In this document: piece after piece, positions 25,605-33,968 of the stretch
Position numbering within the stretch: position 1 is the first letter of the stretch
Layout: each line of letters begins with the position of its first letter
Assembly (NCBI RefSeq): GCF_029626025.1
Contig: NZ_JARUBF010000001.1
Span: 310,001 to 374,000 of the forward strand
Source of the DNA: Solwaraspora sp. WMMD406
GTDB lineage: Bacteria; Actinomycetota; Actinomycetes; Mycobacteriales; Micromonosporaceae
Length of the DNA stretch: 64,000 nucleotides
Direction of reading: 5' to 3'
The notes under the pieces: generated by a model
Database searches by the model: none
What the model was told of the DNA's origin: nothing
The model's input: the letters and a program-made list of their open reading frames with translations, nothing else
Position numbers and translations under genes: made by a program

Positions 25605-26416
25605 CGGATCTCCTCCACGGTGTCGTCGGTCGCCCACACGGTGCAGGGGGCACCGTGCGCGCCGGCCAGAAACAGCGGCAGTACGGTGACCGTGATCCGT
25701 TTGCCACGCAGTGCTCCGCAGTTCGCCAACGCGGCCACCGGTGAGGTGGCGGCGTGCAGCACCACTGACGAGGCCCAGTCCGGGGCACCTCCACCGGCTC
25801 CCCGTTGCGGCGTGTAGTGACGCAGGTAGATCCGGGCCTGCTGGGAGGGGAACGGCGGCCGGTCCCACGGCTGGCGCGACGACCACTCGGGATACATGTA
25901 CGCCTCGCCGAGGTTGCCGATGTAGGCGCAGTCGGTCAGCATCAGGTCGCTGTTCTTCTCCTTGAGCAGGGTGGCGAGGCGTTCCGCGCCGGCCAGTGAG
26001 AAGTGCGGCGAGGTGCTGGCGTACTCGTCGCCGAGCGTGCGGTAACGCTGGTCGTCCCCCCAGCCGGTACGGAGCAGCACGGCGTCGCCGTCGCGGTAGT
26101 CGGGGTCGTCGGCGAGTCGGTCGATGTCAGCGGCGTCGATCTCCGCGCCAGCCTCCTTGGGTACGTCGAAGACGACGGTGGGCCGGTTGACCAGTGGGCC
26201 GTAGTCGAGTTCGTCGACGCGGGGCGCGGTGTCGTCGTAGCAGGCACCGAGCATCAGCCGGGTGCCGGCCTCGCTGTGGAAGCTCATCTGATGCACGCTC
26301 ACGCCGTGCCGTCGGTGGGTCAGGGTGGGGGTCAGTTGAAACGGTGAGTCCCAGGCCCAGACGTTTCCGACCGGCATGAACGGATACAGCGGCAGGGTGA
26401 GGTTGACGACCGTCAT
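25601..26416 (-). CDS. Cyclase-family protein, motif-degenerate (copy 2)
   Basis: A 271-residue paralog of the next gene in the cyclase superfamily (kynurenine formamidase, isatin hydrolase and relatives). Family blocks include DAVLLRTGWGDDQRY, LMLTDCAYIGNLGEAY and the C-terminal GAPCTVWA. At the position of the H-x-G-T-H-x-D signature the sequence reads FHSEAGTRLMLGACYDD: the GT is kept, but the second His is Arg and the Asp is gone. Both operon copies share this GTR/ATR form, so it is a subfamily trait. The ATG overlaps the GntR stop (ATGA). Confidence 0.82.
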   Translation of the reverse strand: MTVVNLTLPLYPFMPVGNVWAWDSPFQLTPTLTHRRHGVSVHQMSFHSEAGTRLMLGACYDDTAPRVDELDYGPLVNRPTVVFDVPKEAGAEIDAADIDRLADDPDYRDGDAVLLRTGWGDDQRYRTLGDEYASTSPHFSLAGAERLATLLKEKNSDLMLTDCAYIGNLGEAYMYPEWSSRQPWDRPPFPSQQARIYLRHYTPQRGAGGGAPDWASSVVLHAATSPVAALANCGALRGKRITVTVLPLFLAGAHGAPCTVWATDDTVEEIR

Positions 26417-27240
26417 CGGTCACTCCTTCGAGGGGCGGGGACGTCGTCGGCACCGGATGAGGCGGCACCGGATGAGGCGGCGCCGGTTGACGCGGTACCG
26501 CTCGACGCGACGCCCTCGGTGTCCGGGAAGCAGAGCCGGGGCTGAGCCGCGGCCCATTGCCGACGCTGGTCGGCGAGCACCCCGCCGACCAGGTAGACGT
26601 GCTCGATCACCTGCTCGGAGATGGCGCGGGCGTCGCCGCCGCGCACGACGTCGAGAAGCACTCGGTGGGTGTCGGCGATGTCCTGGGTGCCGAGGGAGGG
26701 ACCGACCATGTTGAGCCAGAGTCGGAAGAGGACGTGCTGTTCGTCCCAGAGCTTGCGCACCCGGGGGAGTTCGCAGACCAGGCACAGGGTGCGGTGGAAC
26801 GCGTAGTCGAGCTGGGCGATCCGCCGGGTGTCGCCGGCCAGACTCGCCTCGTGCATCTCGGCGATGATCTGGTCGAGTTCCGCGAGGTGCTCGTCGCGTA
26901 GCAGCGGTGCGGCCTGTTGGTAGGCCAGTGTTTCCAGCACTGCCCGGATCATGTGCAGTTCCTGCACGTCGGATTCGGTCAGTTGGACGACCCGGGTGGT
27001 TCGGGTGGACTCCTCGACCAGCAGCCCGTCGCGTTTGAGCAGCCAGATCGCTTCGCGCAGCGGTGCCCGGCTGACGCCCAGTTGGCGAGAGAGAGACTCT
27101 TCCACGATCCGGGTGCCGGGGCTGAGCGTGCCGTCGAGGATGGCGGTGCGCAGGACGTCGTAGGTCGACTCGCTGAGTACGACCTTCTGCGGTACTCGAA
27201 GCTGGGTGGTCATGGTGCCTGCTTCGACGTTGCCGGTCAT
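26413..27240 (-). CDS. GntR-family regulator, FadR/FCD subgroup
   Basis: A 275-residue regulator at the head of the catabolic operon. Residues about 20-85 form the winged helix (YDVLRTAILDGTLSPG, then LSRQLGVSRAPLREAIWLL). The FCD ligand domain follows, with metal-ligand-type residues in DYAFHRTL and a later DTHRVLLDVV. It should repress or activate the operon in response to the substrate or an intermediate. A GAAGGG site supports the ATG at 27240. The C-terminal 25 residues are an Ala/Ser/Gly repeat from a 15-bp tandem repeat (about 26450-26490) and are probably dispensable. Confidence 0.92.
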   Translation of the reverse strand: MTGNVEAGTMTTQLRVPQKVVLSESTYDVLRTAILDGTLSPGTRIVEESLSRQLGVSRAPLREAIWLLKRDGLLVEESTRTTRVVQLTESDVQELHMIRAVLETLAYQQAAPLLRDEHLAELDQIIAEMHEASLAGDTRRIAQLDYAFHRTLCLVCELPRVRKLWDEQHVLFRLWLNMVGPSLGTQDIADTHRVLLDVVRGGDARAISEQVIEHVYLVGGVLADQRRQWAAAQPRLCFPDTEGVASSGTASTGAASSGAASSGADDVPAPRRSDR

Positions 27241-27481
27241 CAGGTGCCCTTCTCGATGTGCCCCGTGCTGCGGTGATCCAGCGGCGGGTTGGTCGGTGCA
27301 ACAACGCTCCCACCAGGGCTTTTACGTTATCGTCGACGGTGTACGGTAGACGGAAACGTAGCCGTAACAATCGGGGATTGTCAAGAGTCAGCAGCTCAGG
27401 ACGGCGATAACGGTCGCGTAACGCCGCCGTGCCGGTTTCCTGATCGGTACGACTGGCCGTCGCGGACTAGGCTGACTGAGC
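27241..27481. promoter_or_regulatory. Divergent intergenic region upstream of the GntR operon
   Basis: A 241-bp gap between the GntR operon (minus) and the EcsC-like gene (plus). It contains an unusually AT-rich patch around 27320-27375 with TTTTACGTTATCG and a GTCGAC palindrome, the likely core promoter and operator area. I could not define a clear operator half-site pair. Confidence 0.4.
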
Positions 27482-28750
27482 ATGGAGGAGCAGTCGCCGG
27501 ACGCCCAGCCCGCAGGCGCGGACGCCCAGCCCGCAGGCGCGGACGCCCCGCCGAAGGGCCGGCGCGCCCCACGTGCCCGCACGCCCAAGCCCGACTTCAC
27601 GCCGCCGGTGGTCGATCCGGCGGAGCAGTCGACCGCCGGCGACAAACCGGACTCCGGCGCGCGACCGCCGTCCCGGCCGGCGCGTCCCCGCCGGGCTCCC
27701 GCGACGATCGCTCCGGTCCTGTTCCAGCCACCGACCGCACCGCCGCTGGCGACTCCCCCGGCTGCGCAGCCGCTGGCGACTCCCCCGGCTGCGCAGCCGC
27801 CAGCGCCGGAGTCCGTACCGGAGAAGGCCCCGGCCAGAAAGACGACAGCCAAGAAGAGCCCGGTCAAGAAGGCCCCGGTCAAGAAGGCCCCGGCCAAGAA
27901 GGCGGCACCGAAGAAAGCGGTACCCAGGAAGACCGCGGCCAAGAAGCCGGAACCCGAGGCTGCGGCCACGACGGCCCCACCCGCCGCCAACGAATCGACA
28001 GAGGCACCGCTCGTCAGCCAGCCGCCGCAACCGATCAGCGAGCCGACGCCGTCCGCGAGTGAGCCGCCGATCGCACCGGCCAGCGTCCCGCACCGGACCT
28101 TCGTACGGCTGATGGCCCGCCCCGACCACGCCCCGGAACTGCTGGCGCTCGCCGCCGTCGACGCGATCGGCCCGGCGGCCAAGGAGTGGGCGGCCAGGTT
28201 GCGACACGAGTATCCGGCCGCGACCGATGACGCGCTGGCGCGCTTGGCGGTCCGCCGGTTCGTCCGGCTCGGTGGCCTCGGGGCGGCGGCGGCCACCGGT
28301 GCCGGTCTGCTCGCCCCGGTGGTTGAACTGGCCGCTGTCGGCTGGACCGAGGCCGCCCTGGTGTTGCACGTAGCGGCGGCCTACCAGATGGATCCGACCG
28401 AGCCCGAGCGGGCGGTGGAGTTGCTGGTCCTGGCCCTGATCCACCCGGACGACGAGTCGGCTCGGGCAGCGGTGGACCGAGCCAGCCGCACCGTACCCGA
28501 CTCGGCGGATCTCGCCGTACGGCTGGTCGACGCCGCGCAGCGGATCGTGCAGACGGTGGCCGGTCCGGCCGGGCTGTCCGGCGGGTGGGCGCTGGTGCGC
28601 GCCGCCGCCCGGCTGCTGCCCGGGGCGCGGGTGTTGGCCGCTTCGGCCGGTGACATGATGCTGCTGGAACGGCTGGCCGCGCGGGCCACCGCCCACTACC
28701 GGCAGGCGGGTACGGCGACCAGCACGCCGGCGGCGGTCACAGCCAGTTGA
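27482..28750 (+). CDS. Lys/Ala/Pro-rich histone H1-like N-terminus with EcsC-like C-terminal domain
   Basis: A 422-residue two-part protein. Residues 1-200 are disordered and rich in Pro, Ala and Lys; about residues 118-158 are a run of K-K-A-P/P-V-K-K repeats like histone H1 or HupS-type tails, suited to DNA or other polyanion binding. Residues 210-410 resemble EcsC-family proteins, with a glycine-rich hydrophobic segment (GGLGAAAATGAGLL) and long amphipathic helices. EcsC-type proteins are peripheral membrane proteins of unknown biochemical role. The combination suggests a membrane-near nucleic-acid binder but function is unknown. The 3' end overlaps the convergent CPBP gene by 14 nt. Confidence 0.7.
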   Translation: MEEQSPDAQPAGADAQPAGADAPPKGRRAPRARTPKPDFTPPVVDPAEQSTAGDKPDSGARPPSRPARPRRAPATIAPVLFQPPTAPPLATPPAAQPLATPPAAQPPAPESVPEKAPARKTTAKKSPVKKAPVKKAPAKKAAPKKAVPRKTAAKKPEPEAAATTAPPAANESTEAPLVSQPPQPISEPTPSASEPPIAPASVPHRTFVRLMARPDHAPELLALAAVDAIGPAAKEWAARLRHEYPAATDDALARLAVRRFVRLGGLGAAAATGAGLLAPVVELAAVGWTEAALVLHVAAAYQMDPTEPERAVELLVLALIHPDDESARAAVDRASRTVPDSADLAVRLVDAAQRIVQTVAGPAGLSGGWALVRAAARLLPGARVLAASAGDMMLLERLAARATAHYRQAGTATSTPAAVTAS

Positions 28751-29561
28751 ACCATTCCCGGGGCAGCAGCGCGTAGCCGACGAAGGCCACCACGTCGAGC
28801 AGGGTGTGCGCGATGATCAACGGCATCACCCGGCGGGTACGCAGGAAGAACAGCGACAGCACCACGCCCATGACCACGTTGCCGACGAACGCGCCAAGGC
28901 CCTGGTAGAGGTGGTAGGTGCCGCGAAGCAGGCAGCTGGTCGCGATCACGGCGCCGATCCGCCAGCCGAGTTGGCGCAGCCGGGTCATCAGATAGCCGAC
29001 GATGATCACTTCTTCCAGGATGGCGTTCTGGGCGGCGGCGAGGATCAGCACCGGGACGGTCCACCACAGGTCCGGTAGGGCGGCCGGCACCAGGCTGGCG
29101 TTGACCCCGAGCGCCGCCGCCGCCCAGAACAGGCCGATCCCCGGCAGTCCGATCCCGGCGGCCAGGGCGGCTCCCCAGGCGACGTCCCACCATGGTCGCC
29201 GGGTGTCGAGGCCGAGTCGCGCCCGGGCGTCGCCGGAGTCGCGGTTGAGCAGGTGGATCGCCAACAGCACCGGCACCAGGGCGAAGAAGATGCCGAGCAG
29301 CTGGTAGGTCAGGTCCAGCCAGGGACGTGCCGACACCGAGGCGTTCATGGTGGCGGTCTGCTGCGACAGCGGCCGGTCGGCGGTGAGTCGGGCGGTGATG
29401 GTGACCAGGGCGTAGATCGCGGACTGGCCCAGCGAGACGCCGAGGACCAGCAGGATCTCCGTACGCAGGACGCGCGGCGCGGGCAGCGGTGCCGCAGGCG
29501 TCGGCGGCGGCGCTGGCGGGGTGCCGGCGGGCGGTGCTGCCCCGGCGAGATCGACCGTCAC
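28737..29561 (-). CDS. CPBP-family intramembrane protease-like protein
   Basis: A 274-residue polytopic membrane protein of the CPBP (CAAX protease and bacteriocin-processing) family, with about seven helices. The first motif reads NAILEEVIIVGYLMTRL near residue 170: the Glu pair is present but the usual Arg of E-E-x-x-x-R is Val. The later His-bearing helices are present (RGTYHLYQG and IAHTLLDVV). It may be active with an altered motif or a non-proteolytic member. The GTG start gives a Pro/Ala-rich cytosolic N-terminus; an upstream in-frame start would add an unlikely Cys-rich segment. Confidence 0.8.
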   Translation of the reverse strand: MTVDLAGAAPPAGTPPAPPPTPAAPLPAPRVLRTEILLVLGVSLGQSAIYALVTITARLTADRPLSQQTATMNASVSARPWLDLTYQLLGIFFALVPVLLAIHLLNRDSGDARARLGLDTRRPWWDVAWGAALAAGIGLPGIGLFWAAAALGVNASLVPAALPDLWWTVPVLILAAAQNAILEEVIIVGYLMTRLRQLGWRIGAVIATSCLLRGTYHLYQGLGAFVGNVVMGVVLSLFFLRTRRVMPLIIAHTLLDVVAFVGYALLPREWFNWL

Positions 29562-29694
29562 CGGATCACTCTGCCTCAGTCGGGGAGGGAGCAGCAATAT
29601 CGCACAAATTGTGCGCCGGACCAACACGAAGAGTGTTGATCCTTGAGCACAGCGGTACGGACCCGGTGACGACTCGTTGACCAGAAGGACGCAG

Positions 29695-30810
29695 ATGAGC
29701 AACCTCTCGCAACTACTGAAGGAGAGCTGGGTCCTGGTCGAGGAGCGTCACGACGACGTGGCCGCCCACTTCTACGCGCGGATGTTCCTCACCGACCCGG
29801 GGTTGCGTCAGCTGTTTCCCGTTCATCTGGACACCCAACGCCGCTGCCTGGTCGAAGCGCTCGTCACCGCGGCGGCGTCCATCGACGACCCGGAGCGGTT
29901 CACCGAGTACGTCCAGGGGCTGGGCCGGGCCCACCGCAAGTTCCACGTCCAACCGTCGCAGTTCGCCGCGTTCCATGGTGCCTTGCTGGAGGCGCTGCGC
30001 ACCGTGGGGGGTGACCGGTGGACCATCGAGTACGACCAAGCCTGGGCCGACGCTCTGGGCCTGCTGACCAGCAACATGATCACCGGCCTCGAACAGGATG
30101 CCGACCCGGCGTTCTGGCACGCCGAGGTGCTCGCGCACGAACGCCGCGGTGCCGACATCGCCGTGTTGACCTGCCAGCCGCTGCAGCATCCGCTGCGATA
30201 CCAGGCCGGCCAGTACGTCAGCGTCGAGGTGCCGCGCTACCAGCCGCGCCTGTGGCGGACGTACTCGATCGCCAACGCGCCCCGCCCGGACGACACGGTG
30301 GAGTTCCACGTCCGCGCGGTCGGTGCCGGCTGGGTGTCCAGCGCCCTGGTGCGCCGGGTACGGCCGGGTGATCTGCTCCGAATCGCGGCGCCGATGGGCA
30401 CGATGGTGCTGGATCGCGAGTCGCCGAGGGACATCGTCTGTCTCGCCGGCGGGGTGGGTTTCGCCCCGATCAAGGCGCTGGTCGACGAGTTGACCCGGTT
30501 CAACCGAAGCCGGTGGGTGCACGTCTATCTCGGCGCGCGGCACCGCGACGAGTTGTACGACCTCGACGAGTTGCTACGGCTGGCCGCCACCTATCCGTGG
30601 CTCAACGTCGTACCATGCTGCACCGACGATCCGAGCTGGACCGGCGAACACGGCGAGGTGTCGGAGGTGCTTGCCCGCTACGGGCCTTGGCACGAGCACG
30701 ACTTCTTCGTCTCCGGTTCGGCGCCGATGGTGCGGGCGAGCCTGCGGACGCTCGCCGAGCTGGAGATCCCGGCCGACCGGATCCGCTACGACAGCTTCGG
30801 CGACATCTGA
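29695..30810 (+). CDS. Flavohaemoprotein (globin-FAD/NAD reductase)
   Basis: A 371-residue two-domain protein. Residues 1-140 are a globin: B10 Tyr in HFYARMF, CD1 Phe in QLFPVH, E7 Gln in DTQRR and proximal His in RKFHVQP. Residues 145-371 are a ferredoxin-reductase-type module with RTYSIANAP (FAD), GGVGFAPIKAL (NAD ribose) and a C-terminal ending DSFGDI. Flavohaemoproteins convert nitric oxide to nitrate using NAD(P)H. The sequence is shorter at the C-terminus than classic Hmp and fits the actinobacterial two-domain group. An AGAAGGA site precedes the ATG. Its end overlaps the convergent deformylase gene by 25 nt. Confidence 0.88.
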   Translation: MSNLSQLLKESWVLVEERHDDVAAHFYARMFLTDPGLRQLFPVHLDTQRRCLVEALVTAAASIDDPERFTEYVQGLGRAHRKFHVQPSQFAAFHGALLEALRTVGGDRWTIEYDQAWADALGLLTSNMITGLEQDADPAFWHAEVLAHERRGADIAVLTCQPLQHPLRYQAGQYVSVEVPRYQPRLWRTYSIANAPRPDDTVEFHVRAVGAGWVSSALVRRVRPGDLLRIAAPMGTMVLDRESPRDIVCLAGGVGFAPIKALVDELTRFNRSRWVHVYLGARHRDELYDLDELLRLAATYPWLNVVPCCTDDPSWTGEHGEVSEVLARYGPWHEHDFFVSGSAPMVRASLRTLAELEIPADRIRYDSFGDI

Positions 30811-32366
30811 CCCGTTCGGCCGCTGCCCCGGTACTCCGTCACCGGGACCAGGCTGGAGCCGGGCGGCATCCGGTCCACGTACAGCCGGCCTTCAAGATGG
30901 TCGATCTCGTGGGCGACCAGTCGGGCCATCGCCCGGTCGAAAGAGGTGATCACCCGGCTGCCGTCGAATCGGGTGTGTTCGACGTCGATCCGCAGCGGCC
31001 GGGGCACCGCCCCTCGGACGTCCAGGAAGGACAGGCAGCCTTCGTACTGTTCGTCGGTCTCCACCGAGGTGTCCACGATCCGGGGGTTGAGCAGCACGAG
31101 GGGTTCGGCGTCCAGGTCCGGGGGTCGGATCAGCGCGGCGGCCCAGGGCAGACCGATCTGTGGGGCGGCCAGCGCTACTCCTTTGGTGAACGGGTGCGCG
31201 TCGTCGACGTGGGCCAGGACGGCGCGCAGTCGGTCGGCCGCGTCCCGCGCCACCGCCCCGTCCGCGGGCAGCTCGAACGGCTGGGCCGGCTGTCGGAGGA
31301 TCTCGGCACCGCGCTGCACGATGCCCAGTGCGCGCATCCGATCGCTGGCCGGCTCCGGCCCCGAGACGGGGGCGGATGCCGGCCCCGAGACGGGGGCGGA
31401 TGCCGATGGCGACGCCGACACGGACTCCGAGGGTGCGGCCCGGAACCGCCACTCCAGCCGGTAGCGGGCGTTGAGCAGCGGAGCCTCGGTGGACCATTCC
31501 AGCGTCGTCCGGCCGTCGCTCTGCTGCCGGCGCAGCGGGGTCCGTAGCGGGGCTTCCTCGGCCGACAGCGATGTCTCGACCCCCCAGACCTGCGGGTCGA
31601 GCCCGGCCGGGAAATCCAGCCGTACGGTGAGCTGCCGGGTCGGCAACCGGACCGCCCGTTGGAACCAGTGGCCCCATTTCTCCTGGCCGACCCGGTACGT
31701 GTATTCGATGGCGACCCGCTGTCCCGGATAGAGCGGGAAGCGTCCTTCGGCGTTCTCGAAGTGCAGCCAGACTTCCTTGAAGGCGTCCCGGTCGTGCTTG
31801 GTGTGCCACTGCATCGGCTCGCGCTGCTCCGGTACGCCGCAGTAGGCGTGCAGGTCGAGCTCGGGGAAGGTGAGGGGATGGTCGCGGTGGTGCAGGTTGG
31901 AGCGCTCCGGGTCGTCGGGGTAGCGGTCGACGGCGATCCGGACCAGGTAGCGGGTGACCGGTTCGGTGCCGGCGTTGTAGAGCGCGCGGCGGACGGTGCA
32001 GTGGTAGTAGCCGTCCTGGTAGCGCAGGGCGGCCACCTCCTGTTCGACGATCAGTCCGGTCCCCGGCGGCATCCACTGCTCCGGCACTGGTGGTTCGCGC
32101 AGTGCCGCGCCGGCCCGGCCGTGGCGGAGTTCGTCGTACTCCTGGAATCGCTGCCAGATCGCGCCGCCGGCGCCGAGTACGGCCTCGGCCCGTCGGGCGA
32201 AGTCTTCGGTCGGGCGGTGCCGGCGTCCTTCGACGTGACTGATGTACGACGGGTCGAAGCCCATCCGCGCGGCCAACTGCTTCTTGGTCATCGACCGCTC
32301 CGCCCGCCATTGGGCGAGCTCGGCCGCGAAGGTGTCGGCGGCGCGGTCGATGGGCGAGCTGGTCAT
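30786..32366 (-). CDS. XRE helix-turn-helix / peptide deformylase fusion
   Basis: A 526-residue fusion. Residues 10-75 are an XRE HTH: WRAERSMTKKQLAARMGF, DPSYISHVEGRRHRPTED. Residues 90-330 are a beta-rich middle domain found behind HTH domains in actinomycete regulators. A Ser/Pro linker with a GPASAPVSGPE-type repeat follows. Residues about 345-526 are a complete peptide deformylase with all three motifs: GVALAAPQIGL near 394, EGCLS near 440, and HEIDHLEG near 486, with the metal ligands Cys, His and His and the catalytic Glu. The enzyme removes formyl from nascent proteins; the DNA-binding part is unexplained. A GGAAGA site sets the ATG. A TnpB element end lies about 18 nt upstream. Confidence 0.88.
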   Translation of the reverse strand: MTSSPIDRAADTFAAELAQWRAERSMTKKQLAARMGFDPSYISHVEGRRHRPTEDFARRAEAVLGAGGAIWQRFQEYDELRHGRAGAALREPPVPEQWMPPGTGLIVEQEVAALRYQDGYYHCTVRRALYNAGTEPVTRYLVRIAVDRYPDDPERSNLHHRDHPLTFPELDLHAYCGVPEQREPMQWHTKHDRDAFKEVWLHFENAEGRFPLYPGQRVAIEYTYRVGQEKWGHWFQRAVRLPTRQLTVRLDFPAGLDPQVWGVETSLSAEEAPLRTPLRRQQSDGRTTLEWSTEAPLLNARYRLEWRFRAAPSESVSASPSASAPVSGPASAPVSGPEPASDRMRALGIVQRGAEILRQPAQPFELPADGAVARDAADRLRAVLAHVDDAHPFTKGVALAAPQIGLPWAAALIRPPDLDAEPLVLLNPRIVDTSVETDEQYEGCLSFLDVRGAVPRPLRIDVEHTRFDGSRVITSFDRAMARLVAHEIDHLEGRLYVDRMPPGSSLVPVTEYRGSGRTGQMSPKLS

Positions 32367-32439
32367 CGGATTCTTCCGTGGATACCCCGGCGTTGCGGCC
32401 GGGGAGGAAACGGAACCCCTGCGGAGCAGGACAGGGAAA

Positions 32440-32466
32440 GCCGATCCGCCGCCGAGGCGGATCGGC
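32440..32466. repeat. 11-bp perfect inverted repeat upstream of tnpB
   Basis: GCCGATCCGCC and GGCGGATCGGC flank a 5-base loop GCCGA. It lies between the left-end hairpin and the tnpB start. It could fold in the transposon single strand or act as a terminator shielding tnpB from outside transcription. Confidence 0.6.
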
Positions 32467-32521
32467 GTCCACTCACCCGCCACCCCCCTGGGCTCACGAC
32501 CGAATCGTTAGACTGTGGACT

Positions 32522-33736
32522 GTGTCCAGGACCGTGAAGCGGGCGTTCAAGTACCGCTTCCACCCCGCCCCCGGGCAGGCGGCCGAGCTCGCCCGGACGT
32601 TCGGTTGTGTCCGGCTGGTCTACAACAAGGCCCTGGCCGCCCGCGCCGAGGCGTGGACCCTGCGGCGGGAACGGGTCACCTACCGGGCGACGTCGGCGAT
32701 GCTGACCGCGTGGAAGAAGACCGACGAACTCGCCTTCCTCGGCGACGTCTCCTGCGTCCCTCTGCAGCAGGCGCTGCGGCACCTGCAGACCGCGTCCACC
32801 AACTTCTGGGCGAAACGGGCCCGGTATCCGACGTTCAAGTCGAGGAAGCGGTCGCGGCGGTCGGCGGAGTACACGACCAGCGCGTTCCGGTGGCGCGACG
32901 GCCGGCTGACCCTGGCGAAGATGACCGCACCGTTGGACATCGTGTGGTCGCGTCCGTTGCCGGAGGGTGCGGTGCCGTCGACGGTGACCGTGTCGCAGGA
33001 CCCGGCGGGCCGCTGGTACGTCTCCCTGCTCTGCGACGACCGGATCGAGCACGTGCCGGCGTCGGGTGCGGTCGGGGTCGACGCCGGCCTCGACAGCCTG
33101 TTCACCCTGTCCACCGGGGAGAAGATCGCCAACCCCCGGTATGAACGCCGCGACCACCAGCGGCTGGCCCGCGCCCAGCGCAACCTCGCCCGGAAAGCCC
33201 GAGGTTCGGCGAACCGGGCCAAAGCCCGGCTGGCGGTGGCCCGCGTGCATGCCCGGATCGCCGACCGCCGCCGCGACCACCCGCACAAGCTGACCACTCG
33301 GCTCGTTCGTGACACCCAAACGATCGTGATCGAGGATTTGACCGTCCGTAACATGGTCGCCAACCACAGTCTGGCCCGCGCGATCTCGGATGCGGGCTGG
33401 CGGCAGTTCCGAACCATGCTGGCAAACAAGACCGCCTGGTACGGCCGGGACCTGGTGGTCGTGGACCGCTGGTTCCCGTCGACCCGGCGGTGTTCGGCCT
33501 GCGGCGTACTGGCCGAACACCTGCCGTTGGCGGTCCGGTCGTGGACCTGCCGGTGCGGGCGGACCCACGACCGGGACGTCAACGCGGCCCGCAACCTTCT
33601 CGCGGAGGGGCTCTCCGTGATTGCCTGTGGAGGCGGTGTAAGACCTCACCGGGAGTCCTCCTCTCGGACGGGGCGGTCGTCGGTGAAGCAGGAACCCCCT
33701 GGGGCGACCCAGGGAATCCCCGTCCTTGAGCTTTAG
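32522..33736 (+). CDS. tnpB: TnpB RNA-guided nuclease (IS605 OrfB family)
   Basis: A 404-residue TnpB, the transposon-encoded ancestor of Cas12. It has the N-terminal RNA-binding block starting VSRTVKRAFKYRF, then the RuvC triad: Asp in VGVDAGLDS near residue 183, Glu in IVIEDLTV near 272, and Asp in HDRDVNAARNLL near 354. The zinc ribbon CSACG/CRCGRTHD lies just before the third. All catalytic residues are intact, so the nuclease is probably active. The GTG start matches the usual VSRTV opening; an upstream in-frame ATG would add a spurious Pro-rich tail. The stop codon lies inside the right-end hairpin, as expected when the 3' end also encodes the guide RNA. Confidence 0.92.
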   Translation: MSRTVKRAFKYRFHPAPGQAAELARTFGCVRLVYNKALAARAEAWTLRRERVTYRATSAMLTAWKKTDELAFLGDVSCVPLQQALRHLQTASTNFWAKRARYPTFKSRKRSRRSAEYTTSAFRWRDGRLTLAKMTAPLDIVWSRPLPEGAVPSTVTVSQDPAGRWYVSLLCDDRIEHVPASGAVGVDAGLDSLFTLSTGEKIANPRYERRDHQRLARAQRNLARKARGSANRAKARLAVARVHARIADRRRDHPHKLTTRLVRDTQTIVIEDLTVRNMVANHSLARAISDAGWRQFRTMLANKTAWYGRDLVVVDRWFPSTRRCSACGVLAEHLPLAVRSWTCRCGRTHDRDVNAARNLLAEGLSVIACGGGVRPHRESSSRTGRSSVKQEPPGATQGIPVLEL

Positions 33737-33765
33737 GGCGGGGAGGATTGTCACGGTGAGCGTCC
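33630..33765 (+). ncRNA. Probable omega (guide) RNA scaffold overlapping the tnpB 3' end
   Basis: TnpB partners with an RNA made from the end of its own gene and the right end of the element. Here the last 100 bases of tnpB plus the right-end hairpin contain several pairing segments (CCCCCTGGGG near 33698, CCCCGTCCT/AGGGCGGGG at 33718-33743). The bases after about 33750-33765 would be the guide taken from flanking DNA. Boundaries are estimates. Confidence 0.4.
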
Positions 33766-33968
33766 CCTCAGGCCGGAACATCAGTCTGCTTTCCGACTCG
33801 GACAGCGGGCTAGCAATGGCGCGTTGCCGACACAAATCTTGACAAGCCGTCAACGAGACTCCGCTCCAGCCCAGCCCGGCAGCCGACCCGGACCCACGCC
33901 GGTACGGATGATCAGGATTGCGGACTGTAACCGGTGTCACCCCTTCGGGGGGCGTTCACACCAAAGTC

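Larger units (their letters stand above)
32370..33765 (+). mobile_element. IS605-family element carrying only tnpB (IS1341-like)
   Basis: The tnpB gene is bracketed by subterminal hairpins in the same orientation. On the left is CCCCGGC/GCCGGGG (32385-32404) followed by AGGAAAC, and on the right CCCCGTCCT/AGGGCGGGG (33718-33743) followed by AGGATTG. Similar hairpins at both ends, with no terminal inverted repeats and no target duplication, are the hallmark of single-strand transposing IS200/IS605 elements. No tnpA is present, so movement would need one in trans. Exact ends are not resolved; the given limits are estimates. Confidence 0.65.
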
